From Bacteroidota bacterium (GTDB taxonomy: Bacteria > Bacteroidota > Ignavibacteria > Kapaibacteriales > UBA961), in assembly GCA_018266765.1 (NCBI GenBank), contig JAFDZU010000001.1:1-64000 (forward strand): a stretch of DNA of 64,000 bases, written 5' to 3'. Positions 18,050 through 27,951 of the stretch are shown in pieces. The position numbers and the translations under genes are program-made. Position 1 is the stretch's first letter. Each line of letters opens with the position of its first letter. The notes beneath the pieces were generated by a model. That model had not been told where the DNA came from, searched no databases, and saw nothing but the letters and a program-made list of their open reading frames with translations.

Positions 18050-18057
18050 TAAATTTG
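18050..18057 (+). promoter_or_regulatory. Candidate -7 box (TAAATTTG) upstream of the OmpA gene at 18089
   Basis: TAAATTTG ends 31 bases before the ATG at 18089. A TTTG at 18023-18026 lies 23 bases upstream of the box, slightly wider than the usual -33/-7 spacing of Bacteroidota promoters. Confidence 0.4.
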
Positions 18058-18088
18058 CGAAGTGTAGAATAATAAATATTGAAAGTTC

Positions 18089-20038
18089 ATGATGAGTTAT
18101 AAATTCTTTACTGATAAAAAGAATATTTTTTGGCATTTTTTTACTGCAATTTTAGTTTTAATCTTCGCGTTTAATCTATCGAAAGCACAAGTCGAACCAT
18201 TGCTTTCAGAGAAGTTTGCTATTCATCCTAAAGTTGGGTTTGGATTTACAGGAAACACTTCAGATTTTCATAATTTTCAAGGAATAATTGATTGTGGTTT
18301 GTTCCAAAAAGGAAGTGGAAGTGGTGTTTCAGGGTTTATAGTTGGTGAGTTTCCGTTATCTCCATCTTCATTTATTGGGTTGGGAATTGGATATATAGAC
18401 AGAAGTTCTACATTAACTGTTCCGGGCAGTTTTGCGTCGTATGATGCTACAAGTAAAACAATTACAACAATCTCCACTGAAAATACTATTCATGCAACTC
18501 TAGGATTTATTGAAATACAACCGGAAATTCGTTATTCAATCATTCCTAATTTTATAACAGGGCCACTTCGTGCAGTTGGATCAATGCGCCTGTCACTCCC
18601 GGTATCAGGATCTTTTATTCAGAATGAAAGTATTATTTCTCCCGATAATGCGGCTTTTATAAGTTCTGGAAAACGCGAACAAACTCGTCAAATCGGTGCT
18701 GGTCAAATTACTACAATGTCTCCTCTTGGAATTGGAATTTCAGCAGGAATCGAAAATCTATTAAAAGTGGGAGCAAATACATTTTTCACACAGCAAGCAA
18801 TTGTTGATTACAACCTTACTAATGTTACAAAAGATGCTCAATGGAAGCAGATTGCTTTTCGAATTGAACTTGGATTACGCATAAGTATTTTACCTGCAAA
18901 AGAAGAACCCAAAATCATACCACCTCCCCCACCGCCGCCACCAGTACCTCCGGCTAAACCTATAGTAACACTAGAATTGATTGATGTTAAAGCAGAATTA
19001 CATACCGGTAATGAGATCATTGCATCTTCTGCACTTGTTAATTCGGTATTCTTTGCTCAAAAATCAGCAGAAATTCAACCTAAATATAAACTCAATAAGG
19101 TTGAAATGAAAGATATGCCCTCTGACCCTATTAAAAATCACGAATTTGTTATTCCACAAATTGCATCAATACTTGCCAATAATCCTAAAGCAACTGTTCT
19201 TCTCGAGGGTGCTACAAGTGGTGCTGAAGACGAACCTGAAGGAATCGAACTTGCTAAATCACGTACAGAATCAGTACGTTTGGCATTGATAAATTTAGGT
19301 GTTGCAAATGAAAGAATTACTCTCCGTCCGAATATTCTTCCTCGGATACCTTCTAATCAAGATTTCCCTGAAGGAAAAATTGAAAATCGAAGGGTTGATA
19401 TTGTGCTTCAAAATGCACCCCTTCAAGAGTATGTTAGTAAGAGGCAGGTTACAGTAGTAACAGGAACCGTAACTGCTAAAATTAGTGCTAAGAATATTCC
19501 TAATGGAGAACAGCTTACTGTAAATAGTAATTGTATGGAACATCCGATAGCGGCTAATGCCGATAATGAGTTAAAGATTCCTATGAAATGTAAAATAGAT
19601 AATGAACAAACAGAATTCACTTTTACAGCTGAAGTTTCTACTCCATCAGTAAAAGCAGAAGCTGAAAAGCGAGTTTCTATTATAAAATTACCGATTAAAC
19701 AAGTGGATTTAAAGGTTGATAATTTTGAAGCTATTTTAAGGTTTGATTATAATAGCAGTGAGCTATCACTTCCGAATAAAGAATTGCTTCGTCAGATGAT
19801 TGAGCCACTTCCACCCGGAACTTCAATTACAATTTACGGCAGTACAGATGCATTGGGTTCAGGGCTTCGTAATCAACAACTTTCTGATGAAAGAGCTTCT
19901 GTAACAGAAACATTTATTCGTTCTCTTTCTGGTGATAAATTTAAGATTAAAACAGCAACTCAAACAAATAAGTTCCCCGAAACTACACCCGAAGGAAGAT
20001 TTTTAAATCGCAGTATGCGTTTGAGATTAGTGAAATAA
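18089..20038 (+). CDS. Outer-membrane protein with two OmpA-like domains
   Basis: 649 residues. A signal peptide (about 1-33, ending SKAQ) leads to a predicted beta-barrel (40-270), a run of prolines (about 277-288) as linker, and a first OmpA-like region (about 320-450, with AKSRTESVRLALINLGV and IENRRVDIVL). An immunoglobulin-like stretch (450-545) precedes a second OmpA-like region (about 550-649, FDYNSSELSLPNKELL, YGSTDALGSG, RFLNRSMRLRLV). Both OmpA units are divergent: the peptidoglycan-binding NGHTD motif is altered to LEGATSG and YGSTDALG. It probably spans from outer membrane to periplasm. It is flanked by oppositely oriented genes, so it is monocistronic. Confidence 0.82.
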   Translation: MMSYKFFTDKKNIFWHFFTAILVLIFAFNLSKAQVEPLLSEKFAIHPKVGFGFTGNTSDFHNFQGIIDCGLFQKGSGSGVSGFIVGEFPLSPSSFIGLGIGYIDRSSTLTVPGSFASYDATSKTITTISTENTIHATLGFIEIQPEIRYSIIPNFITGPLRAVGSMRLSLPVSGSFIQNESIISPDNAAFISSGKREQTRQIGAGQITTMSPLGIGISAGIENLLKVGANTFFTQQAIVDYNLTNVTKDAQWKQIAFRIELGLRISILPAKEEPKIIPPPPPPPPVPPAKPIVTLELIDVKAELHTGNEIIASSALVNSVFFAQKSAEIQPKYKLNKVEMKDMPSDPIKNHEFVIPQIASILANNPKATVLLEGATSGAEDEPEGIELAKSRTESVRLALINLGVANERITLRPNILPRIPSNQDFPEGKIENRRVDIVLQNAPLQEYVSKRQVTVVTGTVTAKISAKNIPNGEQLTVNSNCMEHPIAANADNELKIPMKCKIDNEQTEFTFTAEVSTPSVKAEAEKRVSIIKLPIKQVDLKVDNFEAILRFDYNSSELSLPNKELLRQMIEPLPPGTSITIYGSTDALGSGLRNQQLSDERASVTETFIRSLSGDKFKIKTATQTNKFPETTPEGRFLNRSMRLRLVK

Positions 20039-20059
20039 GTTGAATTTAAGTGGTAAAAG

Positions 20060-21262
20060 TTATTGAGGAATTTTACTTGCTAAAACATCCATTATTCCAC
20101 GTTTAAAACGGTCTAATGCTTTATAAATAACATCTTCGCTTGCTGCAAACGAAATACGAACGAAACCGTCAATACCAAATGCTTCACCGGGTACTAATGC
20201 TAAATGATATTTTTCGAGTAACATTTCACACAAAGCAGATGAACTATTAACATCATTACTCAGAGCGGAAGAAACATCAACAAATACATAAAATGAACCA
20301 TCTGGTTTCATATACTGAACAGAAGGTATTTCATCTAATAAACTACATATTAACTCTCGCCTGCGAACAAAAGACAATCTCATTTTTTCTACGTCCTCTG
20401 CGGCATCGAGTACGGCTGAAAGTGATGCTATTTGAGCTATCGACGAAGGATGTGATGTAGTTTGACCTTGTACTTTAGCCGCTTCCTTCATTATATCAGA
20501 CGGAGCTTGCAAAAATCCAACTCTCCATCCCGTCATTGCGTATGCTTTCGATACTCCGTTCACTGTGAGAACTCTTCCGGCTAATTTTGGAAAAGAACCT
20601 ATACTACAATGCTCAATATTTCCGTAAATTATTTTCTCATAAATTTCATCACTAAGAATATAACAGTCATGCTTTTCAAGTACATCAGCTAATTCCGATA
20701 ATTCTTCACGAGTATACATTGCTCCTGTTGGGTTATTAGGACTGTTAATAATGACGCATTTTGTTTTTGGAGTCAAAGCTTCTGAAAGTTGTTTTGGGGT
20801 AATTTTAAAATGTTGGTCAATTCCGGCGGAAATAATGATAGGAATTCCTCCACTGAGAGTTACCATAGCCGGATAACTTACCCAAAAAGGAGATGGAATA
20901 ATCACTTCATCACCATCATTACATATTGCACCCAAAACATTCATTATTGCTTGTTTAGCTCCTGATGTAATTAAAACAGTTTCGGGGGTTGAAGCAGAAA
21001 TATTATTTTCTTTACGGAATTTATCTGCTACAGCAGCTCGTAATTCATAAATTCCATTTGCGTCAGTATAATGTGTAAAATTACTTTCTATTGCTTCTTT
21101 TGCAGCTCGTTTTGCACAATCAGGTGTATTAAAATCCGGCTCACCCGTCGATAGAGAAATAACATCTATCCCTTGCTGTTTCATCGCTTTTGCTTTACTT
21201 GCTATACGAAGAGTTTGGGATTCTGTAGCAGATGTAGCACGTGTTGAAAGTTCTTTTGACAT
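20060..21262 (-). CDS. aspC: Aspartate aminotransferase (class I/II, subgroup Ib-like)
   Basis: 400 residues of fold-type I PLP aminotransferase. The start SATESQTLRI and SLSTGEPDFNTP are typical of the thermophilic/Ib aspartate (and prephenate) aminotransferases. PNNPTGAMY binds PLP and substrate, the Schiff-base lysine is in VNGVSKAYAMTGWRVGF, and RISFAAS supplies the C-terminal Arg. It interconverts aspartate and oxaloacetate with glutamate/2-oxoglutarate; some relatives also take prephenate. Its end lies 21 bases from the convergent OmpA gene, with only a weak hairpin between. The specific substrate is inferred. Confidence 0.88.
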   Translation of the reverse strand: MSKELSTRATSATESQTLRIASKAKAMKQQGIDVISLSTGEPDFNTPDCAKRAAKEAIESNFTHYTDANGIYELRAAVADKFRKENNISASTPETVLITSGAKQAIMNVLGAICNDGDEVIIPSPFWVSYPAMVTLSGGIPIIISAGIDQHFKITPKQLSEALTPKTKCVIINSPNNPTGAMYTREELSELADVLEKHDCYILSDEIYEKIIYGNIEHCSIGSFPKLAGRVLTVNGVSKAYAMTGWRVGFLQAPSDIMKEAAKVQGQTTSHPSSIAQIASLSAVLDAAEDVEKMRLSFVRRRELICSLLDEIPSVQYMKPDGSFYVFVDVSSALSNDVNSSSALCEMLLEKYHLALVPGEAFGIDGFVRISFAASEDVIYKALDRFKRGIMDVLASKIPQ

Positions 21263-21341
21263 AAGATTGACTGTTAGAAATTATACAAATTTTATTTTTA
21301 TTTTGAAATCAAGGTCATAAATAAAGTATTTGGACACATAT

Positions 21342-22763
21342 TTAAGATATTGATTTTTGTGAAATTATTATTCCGAGTTGTTCAATTCGATAACGAAGTT
21401 TAGCACGAGAGATTTGTAGTATTTTTGCTGCTTTGATCTGATTTCCACCCGTTATCTTAAGTGTTTGCAAAATTAAATCCTTAAGGACATCACCCATTCT
21501 AACTCCGTCTTTAGCTATCTGAAGATGATGCTGTCCGGGCTGAAGTTCAAGTACCGCTCGGCTAACACTTGTCGGTACAACCGATGGACGTAAGAAGCTA
21601 AGTGACTCTTTTGAAATAAGTGTAGCCATTTCAAGGAGAACGACACGTTCAATTACATTTCTCATTTCACGAATATTGCCTCTCCAACCATAGTTTTCGA
21701 GGATATCTGCGGCTTCGGGAGTAAATCCAGTAATATTTTTTCCAAATTTTTTATTGAACTCTTTTATGAATGTAGAAGCTAAATCAATAATATCACTTTT
21801 ACGTTCCCGAAGTGGAGGCAATGTAATTGTAGCTACATTAAGTCGGTAATATAAATCTTCTCTAAATTTCCCTTCTTCCACTAATTGCTCAAGGTTTCGA
21901 TTTGTAGCAGCAATTACTCGAACATCTACACTCACTTCTTTCACTCCACCAAGTCTATAGAATGTGCGTTCCTGCAATACTCTTAGCAATTTCACTTGCA
22001 TTTCTGGACCGAGTTCACCTACTTCATCCAATAATATAGTACCGTGATTTGCCTGCTCAAATCTTCCTTGCTTAATTTTCTCGGTAGCGCCCGTAAATGC
22101 ACCTCTTTCATAACCAAACAGCTCGTTTTCAGCAAGTTCTCGAGGAATTGCGCCACAGTTAATCGTTACAAACGGACATTTTGACCGTGCCGAATGCTGG
22201 TGAATATATTTTGCAATTAACTCCTTACCTGTTCCAGATTCACCAAGTATTAGAGCAGTCGTATCATCAGCTGAAGCAACAATTAGCCCTATTTGCAAAG
22301 CGCGTCTAATTCCCTCAGAATTACCTACAATTTCTTTCGAATCGTCTTCTCGTAGACGCTCTTCGAGCAAATTAACTTGTCTCCGCAAGTCAAAATTTGT
22401 TAGCGATTTTTCTACCGCAATTTCAAGCTGTTCGAGGTCAAGCGGCTTTACGATAAAATCTTCTGCTCCAAGTTTCATTGCGCGAACAGCCATTTTTATG
22501 TCAGAGAAAGCGGTCATCATTACCACCGGCATCTCATAACCAAATGAACGAATTTGCTCTAAGATATCGAGACCATTCATATGCCCTAAGAAAATATCAA
22601 GAAGCACAAGGTCGGGTTGGGTTGAATCTAGTTCATCAAGACCTTTCACCGGGTCGGTATATCCGAAAACCCTTGAATATTTCGAGGAAAGAATTCCGGT
22701 AACAGTAGCATTAACAAGTGGATCATCTTCAATAACAACAATTGTATATTTTTGGAGCGACAT
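21342..22763 (-). CDS. NtrC-family sigma-54-dependent response regulator
   Basis: 473 residues in three domains. A receiver (1-120) has the phospho-Asp in LVLLDIFLG (about residue 56). A sigma-54 AAA+ domain (about 143-370) has GESGTGKE, GAFTGA and NELFGYERGAF. A C-terminal Fis-type helix-turn-helix (about 430-470) reads GGNQIKAAKILQISRAKLRYR. The GAFTGA loop is intact, so it should contact RNA polymerase with sigma-54. The partner kinase is encoded 66 bases upstream. Target genes are not evident. Confidence 0.94.
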   Translation of the reverse strand: MSLQKYTIVVIEDDPLVNATVTGILSSKYSRVFGYTDPVKGLDELDSTQPDLVLLDIFLGHMNGLDILEQIRSFGYEMPVVMMTAFSDIKMAVRAMKLGAEDFIVKPLDLEQLEIAVEKSLTNFDLRRQVNLLEERLREDDSKEIVGNSEGIRRALQIGLIVASADDTTALILGESGTGKELIAKYIHQHSARSKCPFVTINCGAIPRELAENELFGYERGAFTGATEKIKQGRFEQANHGTILLDEVGELGPEMQVKLLRVLQERTFYRLGGVKEVSVDVRVIAATNRNLEQLVEEGKFREDLYYRLNVATITLPPLRERKSDIIDLASTFIKEFNKKFGKNITGFTPEAADILENYGWRGNIREMRNVIERVVLLEMATLISKESLSFLRPSVVPTSVSRAVLELQPGQHHLQIAKDGVRMGDVLKDLILQTLKITGGNQIKAAKILQISRAKLRYRIEQLGIIISQKSIS

Positions 22764-22829
22764 TATTTTCCTCTTAGAATTAACTTCAAATGATTGTAAA
22801 TTATAACTTAATATTTGTTTAATTTCTAA

Positions 22830-23933
22830 TTATGAATTCTGAACAACCGGTAATTTCACATAAAAAGTTGTTCCTTTTCCATTCGAACTTTCTACATCAA
22901 TACTTCCACCATGTTGGTGAATAATTCTTTGTGTAATCGGAAGTCCAAGTCCTGTTCCTTCTGCTTTTCGTGTAAAAAAAGGGTCGAATATTTTGGTTAA
23001 ATCTTCTTCTGAAATTCCGATACCAGAGTCTTTAATTGCAACGACAATAAATTGATCACCACGTCTTGTCAGAAGTTCCCTATAAGATTGAATCGAAATC
23101 TCACCTTTTGCTCTAATTGCATCTGCGGCATTTGTAAATAAATTAATAAACACTTGTTGTATCTGTTTGAAATCTAACGAAATCAACGGTAGACTTTCAG
23201 CAAGTGATAGATTAACTGTAATAGTTTTCCGTCCAAAAGTTGATTCTACAAGCTCAAGTGAGGAAAGAATAATTTGGTTGATATTTTCAGCTTTGGGACT
23301 TGTCATTGCCGGACGAGCAAAATTAAGTGTCGCATCAATAATTTTAGAAATTCGTTCTACTCCTTGCATCGCTGTCTCTAAGTACATTGCACATGTCGAA
23401 TCAGATTCTAATTTACGCTGAAGGACTTGCAAATTAAGGTTAATAGCAGCGAGTGGATTTCGAATTTCATGTGCAACTCCGGCAGATAACTGACCTAATA
23501 ATACCATCTTATCTGCTTGAACCATTCTGTCAGTGAGTGCTCTTTGTTCACTGACATCACGTGCAATTGCTTGTATTAATTTCTGTCCGTCATAACTAAC
23601 AAACCGTGCACTCACTTCAACCATCAGATTTTCATTATTTGGTGTATCTAATGATAATTCACTTAGTATTGTCGGAGAACTTGATTTACTCAATAACTTA
23701 AAAATTCTTCTAAATTGAGGGAGTGAAGCACCTATAAGCTCAGTGCGAGATATTCCGGTGAGAAAAGAAGCATATTCGTTTGCTTCCAACACGCTCCATG
23801 TTTCGGGTTGAACGATAAAAACAGCATCTGCTGCATTTTCAAAAAATGCTCTATACCATGCAAGTTGCTTTTGCAGTTGTGCTGTTGCCTCGGTTTGAGA
23901 TGCTTTTGAAGAATGAAGCGCAAGAGATGGCAT
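22830..23933 (-). CDS. NtrB-like PAS sensor histidine kinase
   Basis: 367 residues from the ATG at 23933; a GTG three codons upstream (23942) is an alternative. An N-terminal helix leads to a PAS domain (about 25-130, WYRAFFENAADAVFIV, EYASFLTGISRTELIG). HisKA follows with AGVAHEIRNPLAAINL as H-box, then HATPase with NLFTNAADAIRAKG, DSGIGISEEDL and GTGLGLPITQRI. No transmembrane helix is seen, so it is cytosolic and senses an internal ligand through PAS. It is the upstream half of a two-component pair with the sigma-54 regulator. A leaderless run of 24000-24060 precedes it with nothing else recognisable. Confidence 0.92.
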   Translation of the reverse strand: MPSLALHSSKASQTEATAQLQKQLAWYRAFFENAADAVFIVQPETWSVLEANEYASFLTGISRTELIGASLPQFRRIFKLLSKSSSPTILSELSLDTPNNENLMVEVSARFVSYDGQKLIQAIARDVSEQRALTDRMVQADKMVLLGQLSAGVAHEIRNPLAAINLNLQVLQRKLESDSTCAMYLETAMQGVERISKIIDATLNFARPAMTSPKAENINQIILSSLELVESTFGRKTITVNLSLAESLPLISLDFKQIQQVFINLFTNAADAIRAKGEISIQSYRELLTRRGDQFIVVAIKDSGIGISEEDLTKIFDPFFTRKAEGTGLGLPITQRIIHQHGGSIDVESSNGKGTTFYVKLPVVQNS

Positions 23934-24059
23934 TGACCACACCTATCGTTAATAAAATTGCTGCGTGGCGAAAATACATAAAAATACTCGTAAAAACGAA
24001 CAATATTCGCCAATTTATTGACTAATTATGATAATAATACTTTAGACTAATACATTGAT

Positions 24060-24530
24060 TCAAATTAAATCAGAAAAAGTACCATTGATTACTGTCAATA
24101 AATTTAAGGGATTAATCAATATTTGCAATCCTCTCTGCCCTGGACTTATGCTGATGTTTTCAAATAATTGAGCTGTTTCTTCGATAAACGTAGGAAATTG
24201 TTTTTTCATTCCTATAGGTGAGCATCCGCCTCGAATGTATCCTGTAAGTGGTAGTAATTCTTTAAGCGGGAGCAGCCAACATGATTTATTTCCAGATACA
24301 ATAGCTGCTTTTTTGAGCGAAAGTTCTTCGTTACCCGGAATCACTACTACAAAATATTTTACAGTATCTCCCACTAATACTAAGGTCTTAAATACTTGCT
24401 CGGGAGGTAAGTTTAGTTTGTTAGCTACTGAAACTGCATCAAGCATATCTTCATTAACTTCATATTCAAGTATTGAATATGGAATTTTTAAAGAATCTAA
24501 AATCCTACAACAATTAGTTTTTGTTGACAT
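24060..24530 (-). CDS. ybaK: YbaK/EbsC-family Cys-tRNA(Pro)/Cys-tRNA(Cys) deacylase
   Basis: 156 residues of YbaK fold. VFKTLVLVGD carries the conserved Lys of the catalytic pocket, and GYIRGGCSPIGMKKQFP is the signature loop. It hydrolyses Cys wrongly charged on tRNA(Pro), in trans to prolyl-tRNA synthetase. The ATG at 24530 overlaps the last base of the upstream uup stop (TGATG), which supports this start over the GTG one codon earlier (24533) and implies translational coupling. ProX, YeaK and Ebsc relatives share the fold, so substrate is inferred from the signature loop. Confidence 0.88.
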   Translation of the reverse strand: MSTKTNCCRILDSLKIPYSILEYEVNEDMLDAVSVANKLNLPPEQVFKTLVLVGDTVKYFVVVIPGNEELSLKKAAIVSGNKSCWLLPLKELLPLTGYIRGGCSPIGMKKQFPTFIEETAQLFENISISPGQRGLQILINPLNLLTVINGTFSDLI

Positions 24531-26437
24531 CACGACTCCAAAATTTCACTTAACTCAATCCAACGAACAGTTAGTAATTCGAGGGAAGATTCAAGTTTGG
24601 AAAGTTCTCCTGCTTTTTGTGCAAGTTCTTTGTAATCGGTAATTCCGCTTTCAAGGTGTTTTTCTATACTATGTTTTTGGGATTCTATGTCAGCAATTTT
24701 TTTCTCAATTGAATCAAATTCTTTTTTGTCTTTAAATGATATTTTCTTTTTAGTCTGCAACGATATTGGCTTAGTATTCTGAATATTAACTTCTTGCTTC
24801 ATTGTAATTTTACCTGATTGTTTCTGAAGTTTTGATGATGCCTCTTTCTTTTCTAAATATGCCGAATAATTCCCGGGATACTCTTTGATAATTCCATTTT
24901 CTTCAAAACAATATATTCTTTCGACGGTTTTATCCAAAAATGAACGGTCATGTGAGACAATTACAAGTACACCAAGAAAATTATCAAGGTATTCTTCGAG
25001 TGAATTAAGTGTTTGAATATCAAAATCGTTCGTTGGCTCATCAAAAAACAGTACATTGGGATTCTTCATCAAAATTGTCAATAGATATAATCGCCGTTTC
25101 TCTCCTCCTGAAAGAGTTTCTACTTGCGAATAATGCTGACGTGGAGGGAAATTAAACCTTTCAAGGAGATCTTTTGCAGTTAGAAATCTGTCTTTTCCAA
25201 TTCCTGTATCTATAAATTCAGCAATTTCACGCAACGTACCAATGAGGGTTTGATTATCTTTCAATCCTTTTGTTTCTTGGTCGAAATATCCGAGTGAAAC
25301 CGTCTCTCCTAAATTTGCATACCCCGTATCAGGTTTCATTTTTCCGGCTAAGATATTCAATAGAGTAGATTTACCTGCTCCGTTCGATCCAATTATTCCA
25401 ATGCGGTCGCCTGGTTCTGCTTTATAGTAAAAATTTTGGAATAACAGTTTACCACCTATTGATTTACTAAGATTCCCCACATCTATAATTTTACCACCTA
25501 AGAGTTTGTTTCCAAGCTCAATTTTAATGTTCTTAATTTCAACAGCTTTTGGCTGAGATTGCATTTTAGCAATCCAATCAATCCTACTTTTTTGTTTGGT
25601 TCGGCGTGCCTTAGCTCCTTTTTGAAGCCAAGCAAGTTCATTTCTTAGTTTATTGCGTTCGTGGTCTGCGGTGCGTTCCTCGGTGTCTAAAGCGGCTTCT
25701 TTTTTCTCTAAATAATATTCAAAACTACCACTATACGTAAACAATGTTTTTCGGTCAATTTCTACAATACGTGTAGCAACTGCATCGAGAAAATAACGGT
25801 CGTGAGTGACAAGCAATAAAGCAAGATTACTGTTTTGCAAATAATCTTGAAGCCATTGAACAGAATCTGCATCCAAATGATTGGTCGGCTCATCAAGAAT
25901 AAGTAAATCTGGCTTGGACAGTAATGCACGTGACAATGCTACACGTTTACGTTGTCCTCCCGAAAGATTTTTTACATTTTCATCAAAACGTACTACACCA
26001 AGTTTACTCAATATAGTCTTGGCATCATTTTCTAAATTCCAACCGTCGTGCAAATCAATTTCATGCGAAACATTTGCAAACTTTCGTTCTAATTCTTCTG
26101 AAGAACCGAGTGCCATCATCTGACATAATTGTTCATACTCGTCCATTAATCGTTGAACATCAGGTTTTGCCCCCATGACCGTATGCAACACTGTTTCAGC
26201 CGCTTCAAAAGATGGTAATTGCTCTAAATACTCCATTCTCATGCTATTATTAAATGCTATTATGCCGCTGTCAGACGGTTCTTGCCCGGCAATTAACCGA
26301 AGTAGAGTTGTTTTCCCCGAGCCATTTCTGCCAATAACACCAATACGTTCGCCTTCCTCCATTCCGAATGAAATATTATCAAAAAGTAAGTTGTCTAAAA
26401 ATGTTTTGCTAATGTTATTACACGAAAATATTGTCAT
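24530..26437 (-). CDS. uup: ABC-F ATPase, Uup type
   Basis: 635 residues with two ABC cassettes and no membrane segments. Cassette 1 has GRNGSGKTT, LSGGQRKR and LLILDEPTNHLD. Cassette 2 has GSNGAGKST, LSGGEKRR and VLFFDEPTNDFD. The linker holds the Uup-type LAWLQKGAKARRTKQKSRI, and a C-terminal coiled-coil (about 560-635) matches the Uup DNA- or ribosome-binding tail. ABC-F proteins act on the ribosome and in translation or DNA-transposition phenotypes. It is followed without a gap by ybaK, and hflX lies 55 bases upstream, so translation-related genes sit together. Confidence 0.92.
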   Translation of the reverse strand: MTIFSCNNISKTFLDNLLFDNISFGMEEGERIGVIGRNGSGKTTLLRLIAGQEPSDSGIIAFNNSMRMEYLEQLPSFEAAETVLHTVMGAKPDVQRLMDEYEQLCQMMALGSSEELERKFANVSHEIDLHDGWNLENDAKTILSKLGVVRFDENVKNLSGGQRKRVALSRALLSKPDLLILDEPTNHLDADSVQWLQDYLQNSNLALLLVTHDRYFLDAVATRIVEIDRKTLFTYSGSFEYYLEKKEAALDTEERTADHERNKLRNELAWLQKGAKARRTKQKSRIDWIAKMQSQPKAVEIKNIKIELGNKLLGGKIIDVGNLSKSIGGKLLFQNFYYKAEPGDRIGIIGSNGAGKSTLLNILAGKMKPDTGYANLGETVSLGYFDQETKGLKDNQTLIGTLREIAEFIDTGIGKDRFLTAKDLLERFNFPPRQHYSQVETLSGGEKRRLYLLTILMKNPNVLFFDEPTNDFDIQTLNSLEEYLDNFLGVLVIVSHDRSFLDKTVERIYCFEENGIIKEYPGNYSAYLEKKEASSKLQKQSGKITMKQEVNIQNTKPISLQTKKKISFKDKKEFDSIEKKIADIESQKHSIEKHLESGITDYKELAQKAGELSKLESSLELLTVRWIELSEILES

Positions 26438-26492
26438 AAAGTATTTCTGATTTTCTTTTGATTAATGATTAAATCGATATTAGGATTGCTTG

Positions 26493-27770
26493 TTAGTCAA
26501 TCAAATATTGCTTAAAGTAACTGATTACACGTTCTTTATTTGTATCAGAAACAGCAATTTCAAGTGTTAGTCCTTCATCATGTTCTAAACGGGATATAAT
26601 TTCTCCCAGTTCGTAAAGTTTTGGGAGGATTTGCATTTGTGAATATGGGATTTCGAGTTGTAATGTGGTCAAACTTTTTTCAGACATCTGTTGAAGTTTG
26701 AGTAATAATTTATCTAAGTTTAAATTTTGAGATGCAGAAACCAACATGCAGTTAGGAAATTCAATTTCCAACTGATGTTTTTCATCTTCAGAAATTACAT
26801 CACATTTATTAAATACTAATAAGGTTGGTTTTCCTTGAATATCCAAAGCATTCAGTGTTTCATCTACTACTGCAATTTGCTCACGAAATGCTTGATGACT
26901 ACAATCTACTACGTGCACCAAAACATCTGCATCAGAGGTCTCTGCAAGAGTACTTCTGAATGAAGCTATTAAGTGAGTCGGTAATTTACGAATAAACCCA
27001 ACTGTATCTGATAGTATTCCCTTTTTCCCGTTTGGCAATTCTAATGAGCGAACTGTTGTATCCAACGTAGCAAACAGTTGATTTTGAACATAAACGCCAG
27101 AATCGGTTAGAGCATTCATTAGTGTTGATTTACCTGCATTTGTATAACCAACAAGAGCAAACTTTATCATTCCTTGTCTGCCTTTTCGTTGTTGAAATCG
27201 CTGTGTATCAATATGAAGGAGTTTATCTTTCAAAAGATCAATTCTATCTCGAACCAAACGGCGGTCTGTTTCAATTTGAGTTTCACCCGGCCCCTTTGTT
27301 CCAATTCCTCCAAATTGCTTTGAAAGGTGTGTCCACATTCGAGTCAGTCTTGGCAAAAGATATTGCAACTGGGCTAGTTCAACTTGTGTTTTTGCCTCCG
27401 CTGTTTGCGCTCGTGATGCAAAAATATCAAGAATCAAACCACTACGGTCAATGACTTTAACTTCAAGTGCTTTTTCTAAATTCCTTACTTGAACAGGAGT
27501 TAAATCATCATCAAAAATAATTAATGTGACACTTTCCTCATCTACCATTTCTTTAATTTCTTGAACTTTTCCTTTTCCTATGGCAGTCGAACCATCTGGT
27601 TTTGCACGTTCTTGAAAGATTTTTGCAATAACTTCTGCTCCACAAGTTTCAGCAAGGAACTCTAATTCATTTAAATGGTCAAGAGCCATTTCCCTATCGC
27701 CACCTTTTGGGGAAACAGCGATAGCGATGGCACGTTCGGGAGGTATGGCTGTGCTTTTAAGTTCTTTCAT
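26493..27770 (-). CDS. hflX: Ribosome-splitting GTPase HflX
   Basis: 425 residues. The N-terminal HflX domain (about 25-185) has QVRNLEKALEVKVIDRSGLILDIF-type sequence and the segment GIGTKGPGETQIETDRR. The G domain (about 198-360) has GYTNAGKST (G1), DTVGFI (G3) and NKCD (G4). HflX binds the 50S subunit and splits stalled or hibernating 70S ribosomes, for instance under heat stress. The ATG at 27770 is preceded by a 181-base gap to the next gene, so this is probably where transcription of hflX-uup-ybaK begins. Confidence 0.95.
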   Translation of the reverse strand: MKELKSTAIPPERAIAIAVSPKGGDREMALDHLNELEFLAETCGAEVIAKIFQERAKPDGSTAIGKGKVQEIKEMVDEESVTLIIFDDDLTPVQVRNLEKALEVKVIDRSGLILDIFASRAQTAEAKTQVELAQLQYLLPRLTRMWTHLSKQFGGIGTKGPGETQIETDRRLVRDRIDLLKDKLLHIDTQRFQQRKGRQGMIKFALVGYTNAGKSTLMNALTDSGVYVQNQLFATLDTTVRSLELPNGKKGILSDTVGFIRKLPTHLIASFRSTLAETSDADVLVHVVDCSHQAFREQIAVVDETLNALDIQGKPTLLVFNKCDVISEDEKHQLEIEFPNCMLVSASQNLNLDKLLLKLQQMSEKSLTTLQLEIPYSQMQILPKLYELGEIISRLEHDEGLTLEIAVSDTNKERVISYFKQYLID

Positions 27771-27951
27771 AGTAGATGGTTTCCCTTTAATTGGTAATTA
27801 GCGTATTAACAGTTAAGCGATACTTCTAAATTTAATTTTGTTTGTCAGATTAATTCAATGCAAATGATACGTTTATCATATTTCTCTATTGTAAAAAGAA
27901 TTTACGTTAATTGTAAAGAATTGGGAGGAGTCGAATTTAACGTTAGTAATA

